This document shows, piece after piece, positions 57,838-64,000 of a DNA stretch of 64,000 nt; positions within the stretch are counted from its first letter, which is position 1; each line of letters begins with the position of its first letter. The stretch is from Lachnospiraceae bacterium (GTDB lineage Bacteria > Bacillota > Clostridia > Lachnospirales > Lachnospiraceae), in the NCBI GenBank assembly GCA_021199655.1, contig JAJQHQ010000025.1:36798-100797 (forward strand). Reading direction: 5' to 3'. The notes beneath the pieces were generated by a model. It saw only the letters and a list, made by a program, of their open reading frames with translations. It ran no database searches and was not told where the DNA came from. The translations under genes and the position numbers were made by a program.

Positions 57838-60576
57838 ATGGAAAAACTACAGCTACAGGCCGGCGCCGGAAAAGCATACCTGAAGTACCCGGAGGAGATT
57901 TTTCCGACACCGTTTGAAAATTTTACCGGGGTTCATGATTCTCCCGCGGTAAGAGTTCTTATATTAGACTATGGAAAAAGAATCACCGTCATTAATATTG
58001 AAAGCGTCAATCTCTTCGGCGACGCGCGGGAAAAGGTCGTGAACGCGGTAGCGGAAATCACGAAGGTGGATCCGGAGGATGTCTGGTATCACTCTTCGCA
58101 TGTGCTTTCTACCCCGCATGTCTGGTCGCTGACTTCTAAAATGCCTCCCCGTACAGAGGCGGATACGGTAAAAATTGCGATGCTTCATGAGCTGACGCTT
58201 GCGGCTGCCAGGAAAGCGGCTGAGGATGCGGTACAGTCTCTGAAGGAAGCCAGATACGGATTTGGAAAGGGCTACTGCGCGGCAAACGCGAACCGCAACA
58301 TCTGTACGGAAAAAGGATGGACGGTCAGCGTTAACGATGAGGGACCTGTGGATCATGAAGTGCCCATTATCCGGATTGACGATATCGAAAACGAGCCGAT
58401 CACCGTTTTATTTTTCTTTAATGCGCAGCCAGCCGTGCTGGATCAGACGCGGAATGCGGATGGAACTCATCTGATCTCCGGAGACATCGCTGGATATTCC
58501 GCGGCCTTTGTGGAGCAGGAATATCCGAATGCCGTGGCAATGTACTGCACGGGAGCGGGCGGCGACGAGAGCCCTTATCTGCGCGGTCAGTACACGATGA
58601 CCGGCAGAGGCGGCCGTATGATTGAAAAAGATTTGCATGAAAAGACGTTTCTGCTCTGCGAGCTGCTCGGGGAACGCCTCGGCATGCAGGTTGTCATGGC
58701 GGCGGAGCGTATCCAGTGTAAGGAAATGGACGGACCGCTGCAGATTGTGCGCCGGGTGTTTACCTATGACGGACAGGAAATCGGAAATACCCGGGAACCG
58801 CAGAAGGAATACGACTTCAAACCGGAAGGAGAGCGGACGCTGGAGTTCTCGGTACTGCAGGTTGGAGACATCGCTGTCGTGGGTCTGATTCCGGAAATCT
58901 GCGCCCGGACGGAAATTGCGCTGCGAACCACCTCTCCCTTCCAGAATGTGGCCGTGCAGACCTTTACCGGCAGCGGCCCGATTGAGTCCGGCAACGGAAA
59001 ATATCTGGGTGAGAGCGATTATTACGATAAAATCACCATGCAGGCCGTCAGCTCAGCCTACGCAAAGGGTACGGCTGAGCGGCTTGTGGAAGATATCCAG
59101 AAGGTCATGGAAGAGATGAAGGAGCAGCCCGCAGCGGTGCTTCACATCACAACCGTAACCGAGCCGTCCTATGACGGTCAGCGTGTCTGCGGAGCCATCG
59201 TGGAGTATGACCGCGCGCTGGATGCCAGCCAGGTTGACAAAGAAATGTTTGCGTTCACGGAAGCGCCGATCCTTGACTGCTATGTAAGCGACAAACCGAA
59301 CTTCAACGCAGAGAAGGCAGATGGAAACTATGTGATCTTCCGGCTCTCCAGCGAAGACGAGAGCAGCCGCCTCATGCAGAAGGTGTACATTCAGAATCGC
59401 GGCCCGAAAGGCGGCCCAGGCGGTGGTCCGGGAGGCTCAGGTGGCCCAGGAGGTCCGGGAGGTCCAGGCGGCTCAGGCGGTCCGGGAGGTCCGGGAGCCG
59501 GCCCAGGAGGTCCGGCAGGAGGCCCAGGAGCCGGCCCGGGAGGTCCGGCAGGAGGCCCAGGAGCCGGCCCAGGAGCAGGTCCGGCAGGCGGTCCAGGAGG
59601 CCCGGCAGGCCCAGGAGGTCCGGGCGGCCCAGGTGGTCCCGGCGCTGGCGGTAAGAAGTTCATAGGCATGAAGAAAAAGGACACCCGGCTTCATCTGATC
59701 CAGAAAAAAGCCCTGCCGACTGCAGACGGTTCGGAGATTGCGCCGTTTGAAGGAATGGTTTTGGGCGACAGAGAAGTGGACCTGATAGTAAATCGCTTCC
59801 AGGCGGGCGAATTCCATGGAATGAAATACAATCTTTTCATCCCGCAGGACTACGATGAGACGCAAAAATATCCGATGCTTCTGTTTATCCCGGACGCGAC
59901 CGGAAACGGCCCCGAGCAGGACAGAACCCTGATCCAGGGAATGGGAGCGACCATCTGGGCGACAGACGCTGAGCAGAAAAAGCATCCGTGCTTTATCGTG
60001 GCGCCGCAGATCGACGGTGAACCGCTGACCAACAACGATTACACCTGCTCGCCGCAGCTGGAAACCATCAAAGAGCTGCTGAATTCCCTGCAGGAGACCT
60101 ACAGTATTGATGCGGATCGTATTTATACCACCGGGCAGTCACAGGGATGCATGGCTTCCTTTGAGCTGAACATCCGCTATCCGGACTATTTCGCAGCGGC
60201 GCTGCTGGTTTCCGGACACTGGGATGCCGAAAAGATCGCCAATACCCTTTCCGGGAAAAAGCTTCTGATCGCTTTAAGCGAAGGCGGACTGGGCGAGTTT
60301 GACTCCATGAGCAAGCTGTATGATCTTCTGAAGGAGCGCGGTGCGAGCGTAGAGAAACGGTTTTTTAATGCCAGAGCGGGCAAGGAAGAGCTGAATGCCG
60401 CGATGGCAGAGTATCTTTCCGGCGACGCGAACATTAAGCTCGCCATCTATACCAAAGAATCCAGTCTGCCGGATGATGGGAAAAAGTATTTCGGAATCAT
60501 GTACCATCAGCGCGGTTGGGAGATTACATATCCGATTGAGGCGGTGCGAGACTGGTTATTTGAACAGAAAAAATGA
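57838..60576 (+). CDS. Ceramidase-like/esterase fusion with collagen-like linker
   Basis: A 912-residue protein without signal peptide. Order: neutral/alkaline ceramidase-like domain (about 1-430, with HSSHVLSTPHVW near 83-94 and CTGAGGDESPYLRGQY near 240-255), an Ig-like region (about 435-520), a Gly-Pro-Gly-Gly collagen-like linker (521-606), and a PHB-depolymerase-type hydrolase (about 625-912, Ser768 in TGQSQGC). The last three parts are paralogous to the esterase at 49636. Neutral ceramidases use Zn and a Ser nucleophile to cut amide bonds and are normally secreted; here the product would stay in the cytoplasm. An amidase and an esterase in one chain suggest stepwise breakdown of an N-acyl or ester-linked compound. 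Single gene behind the Dpp operon, own strong GGAGG site. Confidence 0.78.
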   Translation: MEKLQLQAGAGKAYLKYPEEIFPTPFENFTGVHDSPAVRVLILDYGKRITVINIESVNLFGDAREKVVNAVAEITKVDPEDVWYHSSHVLSTPHVWSLTSKMPPRTEADTVKIAMLHELTLAAARKAAEDAVQSLKEARYGFGKGYCAANANRNICTEKGWTVSVNDEGPVDHEVPIIRIDDIENEPITVLFFFNAQPAVLDQTRNADGTHLISGDIAGYSAAFVEQEYPNAVAMYCTGAGGDESPYLRGQYTMTGRGGRMIEKDLHEKTFLLCELLGERLGMQVVMAAERIQCKEMDGPLQIVRRVFTYDGQEIGNTREPQKEYDFKPEGERTLEFSVLQVGDIAVVGLIPEICARTEIALRTTSPFQNVAVQTFTGSGPIESGNGKYLGESDYYDKITMQAVSSAYAKGTAERLVEDIQKVMEEMKEQPAAVLHITTVTEPSYDGQRVCGAIVEYDRALDASQVDKEMFAFTEAPILDCYVSDKPNFNAEKADGNYVIFRLSSEDESSRLMQKVYIQNRGPKGGPGGGPGGSGGPGGPGGPGGSGGPGGPGAGPGGPAGGPGAGPGGPAGGPGAGPGAGPAGGPGGPAGPGGPGGPGGPGAGGKKFIGMKKKDTRLHLIQKKALPTADGSEIAPFEGMVLGDREVDLIVNRFQAGEFHGMKYNLFIPQDYDETQKYPMLLFIPDATGNGPEQDRTLIQGMGATIWATDAEQKKHPCFIVAPQIDGEPLTNNDYTCSPQLETIKELLNSLQETYSIDADRIYTTGQSQGCMASFELNIRYPDYFAAALLVSGHWDAEKIANTLSGKKLLIALSEGGLGEFDSMSKLYDLLKERGASVEKRFFNARAGKEELNAAMAEYLSGDANIKLAIYTKESSLPDDGKKYFGIMYHQRGWEITYPIEAVRDWLFEQKK
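59400..59655 (+). repeat. Tandem repeats encoding a Gly/Pro linker
   Basis: Imperfect GGTCCGGGAGGC-type repeats of 9 to 30 bases. They encode residues 521-606 made of Gly, Pro, Ala and a few Ser. Such repeats are prone to length change by slippage. Confidence 0.85.
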
Positions 60577-60579
60577 AGC

Positions 60580-60630
60580 AGATGGGGGAGCGGGAGCTTC
60601 CCCATCTTTATGTGTGCCGGGCATGGCACA
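60580..60630 (+). terminator. Terminator followed by a TGTGCC hairpin
   Basis: Stem AGATGGGG (60580-60587) / CCCCATCT (60600-60607) plus TTTA, then a perfect hairpin TGTGCC (60613-60618) / GGCACA (60625-60630). The order resembles the terminator-TGCGCA cassettes. Confidence 0.75.
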
Positions 60631-60677
60631 GTTCTCCATTGCATAGTTTTTCGTTCACATATTGACATAAAAAGTGG

Positions 60678-60706
60678 TTGACATTTTACTATAAATGTAG
60701 TAAGTT
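60678..60706 (+). promoter_or_regulatory. Promoter and BlaI-type operator
   Basis: -35 TTGACA (60678-60683), spacer 17, weak -10 TAAGTT (60701-60706). The spacer contains a palindrome TTACTA-TAAATG-TAGTAA (60686-60703), where BlaI/MecI-family repressors bind. A second TTGACA lies at 60662-60667. Confidence 0.7.
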
Positions 60707-60740
60707 AGTAATATAGAAAAAATAAAAGGGGATGAGAAAA

Positions 60741-61121
60741 ATGATCCGCGAAACGTTAAGCAACAGTGAGACCTATATTATGAAAGTCATTTGGTCCAGC
60801 GGAGAAGATATCTCTGTGATGGATCTGGTGGAGGAGCTTCGGGAACGTTATGAAAAAGATTATCAGCGCTCGACGATTGCGACTTTTCTGGTTCGATTGT
60901 CCAGTAAAGGGTTTGTCAGCACATATAAAAGAAAGAAATATGCTTATGTTCACGCAGAGGTGAGCGAAGCAGAGTACAAAGCATATATCGCCCGGAATGA
61001 GACAGATTTCTGGTTCTCAGGGAGGGCATCTGAATACTTTGCAGCGCTGTGCAGCTCAAAGGAAATCTCGAAAGACGAGATTGAAAGAATTCGGGGGATG
61101 CTGGATGGGATGGACGATTAA
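60741..61121 (+). CDS. BlaI/MecI-family repressor
   Basis: A 126-residue winged-helix repressor: helix-turn-helix about 25-60 (SVMDLVEELRERYEKDYQRSTIATFLVRLSSKGFV), wing KRKKYAYV, C-terminal dimer helices with a cleavable region. ATG 60741 chosen for AGGGG nine bases upstream. It overlaps the M56 peptidase gene by 17 bases, the normal BlaI-BlaR1 order, and should bind the palindrome in its own promoter. Confidence 0.92.
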   Translation: MIRETLSNSETYIMKVIWSSGEDISVMDLVEELRERYEKDYQRSTIATFLVRLSSKGFVSTYKRKKYAYVHAEVSEAEYKAYIARNETDFWFSGRASEYFAALCSSKEISKDEIERIRGMLDGMDD

Positions 61122-62394
61122 GATTATGGCAGCAATCCTTCTGACAGAACTGACCGGGAGTACGCTCTTGGTTTGCTGGTATGCTGTCGGACGTTTTCTG
61201 GATAAGAGAGGATATTTGAATATTCTTTATCCATTTTTAAAGGTAATTGCGGTTTTCTTTCTGGTTCCAGTCTCTTTTCTGGTTCTGCGGATTGCCGGGC
61301 ATAATCGGTCTGGCTGGGGAGGAATTCTTTTCTGGCCGACTCCGGTGATTAGTATCTGGGCCAAAGTTGCGGTCGTCATCTGGGGAATCGGATTTCTGGT
61401 AATGCTCACGTACCGCGCGGCTGAAGCGGTTCGGATCTGTCTGCGGGTAGATTCGCAAATATGCTGTGACAGGGAGCGGCAGGTGCTTTTTGAGCAGATA
61501 TGCCGGGAGGCAGAGGTACCTGTCGGGAGAATCAGACTGTGTGAGAGCTATCAGGTTCCGGTTCCGATGATTATGGGATTTTTTCATCCGGTAATCCTGC
61601 TGCCGGTGGAGGAATATACGAAGCCGGAGCTTCGTGTAATTCTGACACATGAACTGGTGCATTATAAACATATGGATTTATGGCTGAAGGCTGCGGCTTC
61701 CCTGATTCTGATGATCGGGTGGTTCAATCCGTTTGTCTGGCTTTACTGTTCACTCGTAGAGCGATGGACGGAATATGCGTGCGATTATACGGCCTGTGAG
61801 ATCATCGGTGATACAAAAGAGTATTTTGAAGTTATTCTGAAAATGACCAGGACGGCAGGGGCGATAAAGAGCTATCTGTCAGCGTCCCTGTTTGAAAGCA
61901 CACATGAACTGGTGAGAAGGGTCGGCAGAATGGCAGAATATCAGAAGCTGGAAAAGCCCCGCAGATCAAGGACCATATGGGTGTGTCTTGCCGTGTTTTC
62001 AATCAGTTTTGTTTCGGTAATGACTGTTTCCCTGCAGACCGCAGCGGTTTATCAGAAGCTCTATGACCAAACCGCGTCTTTGCAGGAAGAAAGCGAAACG
62101 CAGCCGTCCTGGTTTACGGGCATAACGGTGAAGGCTCCTGATCAGACGTGGGTATCCTCTGGATTATTTTACGCCGAAAAGGGACAGAGTATCATAATAA
62201 ATGGATCAATTCGACCATCTGGCGGCCCGGTAAAAATCGGAATCAGCAATTCCGACGGGGAAATGCGGTACATAGAGGCTTCTTCTGATTATCTGCAGGA
62301 ATTTCAGGTTACAGAATCGGACACATACAGTTTCATTGTCCAGAACTCAAGCGGCGTAGATGTAGAGGTTGTCGGCTATGTCTGGTGCTGGTGA
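61105..62394 (+). CDS. M56 membrane metallopeptidase (BlaR1-like)
   Basis: A 429-residue membrane protease: TM helices near 10-30, 38-60, 78-100 and 205-225, zinc site HELVHYKH near 181-188, one further TM near 293-315, and a 100-residue external domain. The external part is beta-rich and is not a penicillin-binding sensor as in true BlaR1, so it probably senses a different signal. It would cleave or inactivate the BlaI-like repressor. A secreted protein gene follows by 27 bases. Confidence 0.88.
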   Translation: MGWTIKIMAAILLTELTGSTLLVCWYAVGRFLDKRGYLNILYPFLKVIAVFFLVPVSFLVLRIAGHNRSGWGGILFWPTPVISIWAKVAVVIWGIGFLVMLTYRAAEAVRICLRVDSQICCDRERQVLFEQICREAEVPVGRIRLCESYQVPVPMIMGFFHPVILLPVEEYTKPELRVILTHELVHYKHMDLWLKAAASLILMIGWFNPFVWLYCSLVERWTEYACDYTACEIIGDTKEYFEVILKMTRTAGAIKSYLSASLFESTHELVRRVGRMAEYQKLEKPRRSRTIWVCLAVFSISFVSVMTVSLQTAAVYQKLYDQTASLQEESETQPSWFTGITVKAPDQTWVSSGLFYAEKGQSIIINGSIRPSGGPVKIGISNSDGEMRYIEASSDYLQEFQVTESDTYSFIVQNSSGVDVEVVGYVWCW

Positions 62395-62421
62395 CGGCGA
62401 AAAAGGGAAAGGAGGGATTGT

Positions 62422-63624
62422 ATGAAACGATTGGCATTTTTATGGATAAGTTTTATGATGGCTTTTGCGCTGCCAGGCGTGGTATTCGCGGAGCGGGAAA
62501 TATTAGCAGAGCCGGATACATCAACAGAACAGGAAGTATCAACGGAGCGAGAACCCGTTACGGAAGAGTATTTTTCACTCAACGGGCAGGAATATTCCTT
62601 TACGCCGCTTCTGGGGGATTTTCTGGTGAACGGGTGGGAACTGGAAAGTGTTCTGGAGACGTTTGGATACTCATATTCTGGGGGATCTTACGAAACAGAA
62701 GATGCAAAAGAGGGGGACTGGGTCACTTATACAGAAGACCCGGATTCGACAACTTCAGTTACATTTAATTCCGGATATCAGCTGGTTGACGGGGAAAATA
62801 CATTGGGAGCGTACCTGGATCAGATCATCGTGGAAACAGGTACAGAACTGGCAGAGTGTCCGCTCGCCCGTCTCGGAGTCAACGTTGGGTATGTGGACAG
62901 TTTTATTCTGAATGGGTTCGAGCTGGCTGACGCGGATTACGCCTGCATGGAGGATGCTTTTGGCACGCCGGAAACCCTGGAGGAAAATGAAGTCAGTGTG
63001 ATATTCTCTTATTCTCTGCCAGAGGTTTCGGCTCAGATTTCATTTGTCTATTATGGAGCAGCAGGAGACGCAGAGGACCAGACCAAGCTGAGGGATACGA
63101 AAATTCTGGCGGATGAAATTTATCTCTCTTTCGGACTTCCCACCATTGGAGATGTAAGCTTTTCCCTGAACGGGCAGGATTATCTGATTTATCCGACTCT
63201 TGGAGATTTTCTGGAAAATGGATGGGAGCTGGGGGAAGGAATGGAAAAGACCGGGGACTGGTCCGAAGAAGAAGGTCCTTATAATGTGGTTACAACCGGG
63301 TACTATCTGACGAATGGAGACAGTCAGGTATCTGCATATCTGAATGACCAGATGGCACGATCAGGCGAAACTCCTGAAACATGCCTGCTCCGGAGTCTGA
63401 GCCTCAGTGGGGATGATGCGGTGGAGAGCCTGCAGATTGATGGACACGAGATTGCCGGAGTTACGCAGGAACAACTGGTGGAAACCCTGGGGGAACCGTA
63501 TCGTTTGCTGGAGGAAGAGTATGGCACACAGTACTATTATTCCTTTCCAAAACATGGACTGCAGATGACGGTGATCTATTACAAAACAGGCTATGCTCAG
63601 ACGCAGATATCGCTCTCGTTTTAA
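62422..63624 (+). CDS. Secreted protein with duplicated domain
   Basis: A 400-residue exported protein: signal peptide of about 23 residues (VVFA/ERE, no lipobox), a short Glu/Thr linker, then two related halves. The halves begin with FSLNGQEYSFTPLLGDFLVNG (residues about 51-71) and FSLNGQDYLIYPTLGDFLENG (about 248-268). It is the last gene of the BlaI/BlaR1-like operon, so it may be the target or the sensor partner of that system. Family not recognised. Confidence 0.75.
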   Translation: MKRLAFLWISFMMAFALPGVVFAEREILAEPDTSTEQEVSTEREPVTEEYFSLNGQEYSFTPLLGDFLVNGWELESVLETFGYSYSGGSYETEDAKEGDWVTYTEDPDSTTSVTFNSGYQLVDGENTLGAYLDQIIVETGTELAECPLARLGVNVGYVDSFILNGFELADADYACMEDAFGTPETLEENEVSVIFSYSLPEVSAQISFVYYGAAGDAEDQTKLRDTKILADEIYLSFGLPTIGDVSFSLNGQDYLIYPTLGDFLENGWELGEGMEKTGDWSEEEGPYNVVTTGYYLTNGDSQVSAYLNDQMARSGETPETCLLRSLSLSGDDAVESLQIDGHEIAGVTQEQLVETLGEPYRLLEEEYGTQYYYSFPKHGLQMTVIYYKTGYAQTQISLSF

Positions 63625-63631
63625 GCGAGCG

Positions 63632-63670
63632 CTGCTGCGGATCGGCCGTGTGGTAGAAAAACCCGGGGAT
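63632..63670 (+). pseudogene. Fragment of the marR gene 3' end
   Basis: Identical at 37 of 39 positions to 38716-38754, the end of the MarR regulator 1 gene. In frame it reads LLRIGRVVEKPGD against LLRICRVVEKLGD. The rest of the gene is missing, so this is a leftover of a duplication or insertion. Confidence 0.75.
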
Positions 63671-63770
63671 TTCCATGAGAGGATCAGCGGATGCTTCTGC
63701 TGTGCTGGAAGCTCTGATCGAGGGATGCAAAGGTATATCTTGTACGACCAAATGCCAGATGCAAAAGGCT

Positions 63771-64000
63771 TTACCATAGTTTCTTTTTTAATATTTCCAG
63801 AATCTCTGTGATTTTTTCTGCCGGTTCGGGATTTTCGCTGTCCAGCCAGTCATAGAGCATGGCAAAGGTGCCCTGAAAGATAAACTGACGGATGTACTTT
63901 TCTTCTGTTTCTGAATAACTGCTTTCTTCGGTCATGTTTTGAAAAATCGCGCGGATGCTGGGAATCGAAAACAGGTGCGACGCAAATTCCTGCGCCGGAA
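63771..64000 (-). CDS. TetR-family regulator, 3' part (runs off the window)
   Basis: An open frame on the minus strand that ends with TAA at 63771-63773 and continues past the window edge. The 75 visible residues (for example SIRAIFQNM, YIRQFIFQGTFAMLYDW and the end EILEILKKKLW) are all helical and match the C-terminal ligand domain of small TetR regulators. The DNA-binding part is outside the window. Confidence 0.7.
   Translation of the reverse strand, partial: PAQEFASHLFSIPSIRAIFQNMTEESSYSETEEKYIRQFIFQGTFAMLYDWLDSENPEPAEKITEILEILKKKLW

Noticed and set aside
59400-59655. Possible CRISPR array from short repeats
   Set aside because: The repeats have no unique spacers of constant length and are in frame within a coding sequence. 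The acidic repeats at 14850-14990 were rejected likewise.
59391-59684. Proline/glycine-rich frame on the minus strand
   Set aside because: It is the antisense reading of the Gly/Pro linker repeats, which stay open in several frames because of their composition.
61105-62394. Beta-lactam resistance sensor BlaR1
   Set aside because: The C-terminal penicillin-binding sensor domain is absent, and no beta-lactamase or alternative PBP gene is nearby.

Overview
The window looks like a chromosomal segment of an anaerobic Clostridia, most probably a Lachnospiraceae-type gut bacterium. Reasons: roughly balanced GC, strong AGGAGG ribosome sites, a MATE/MarR pair, a 2-hydroxyacyl-CoA dehydratase activase fusion, an anaerobic cobaltochelatase under a cobalamin riboswitch, a nitrogenase-like gene set and flavin/ferredoxin reductases. 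There is no rRNA, tRNA, CRISPR array, phage or transposase gene. Species cannot be named from sequence alone.

Layout. 0-1.6 kb: tandem copies of a structured 179-bp repeat, a heavy-metal/manganese exporter, and a tiny Fst/par-like type I toxin-antitoxin module. 1.9-8.7 kb: a sugar ABC importer without its ATPase, a GH3 beta-xylosidase/glucosidase and a serine hydrolase. 8.8-11.8 kb: Hsp33 and NAD synthetase; the latter carries an in-frame copy of a repeat also found at 3.3 kb. 11.9-18.5 kb: a cobalamin-riboswitch operon with an exported CbiK-like chelatase, a substrate-binding protein with a NEAT-like domain, a FecCD permease and an ATPase with an extra C-terminal domain. 18.5-31 kb: assorted small genes, a TetR-controlled ABC exporter, a 1512-residue dehydratase activase and an SDR oxidoreductase.

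31-41 kb: a second metal-chelate/tetrapyrrole ABC importer (its binding-protein gene has a premature stop) followed directly by a compact nitrogenase-like set: a 139-residue half-domain protein, a 448-residue divergent component-1 protein with a His-rich loop, and a NifH-like reductase with both cluster cysteines. I consider this the best candidate for an undescribed enzyme system. MarR regulators and a MATE pump follow.

41-60.6 kb: a four-domain flavodiiron-like protein that appears to have lost its diiron ligands, an AprA-like flavoprotein with a two-cluster ferredoxin, a Nif3-like protein, and a divergent LysR regulator facing an operon of a carboxylesterase, a linker-bearing esterase, a membrane protein and a complete Dpp/Opp-type importer. 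A 912-residue ceramidase-like/esterase fusion with a collagen-like Gly-Pro linker closes the region. Together these suggest import of small ester- or amide-linked compounds, intracellular hydrolysis, and possibly reduction of the products; the substrate is unknown. 60.6-64 kb: a BlaI/BlaR1-like pair, a duplicated-domain secreted protein, a fragment copied from the upstream marR gene, and the 3' end of a TetR gene.

A recurring non-coding architecture runs through the window: an intrinsic terminator, then a TGCGCA-like motif, then hairpins whose stems differ between copies but still pair, then a consensus sigma-A promoter. It sits at several operon boundaries and looks like a portable terminator-promoter cassette.
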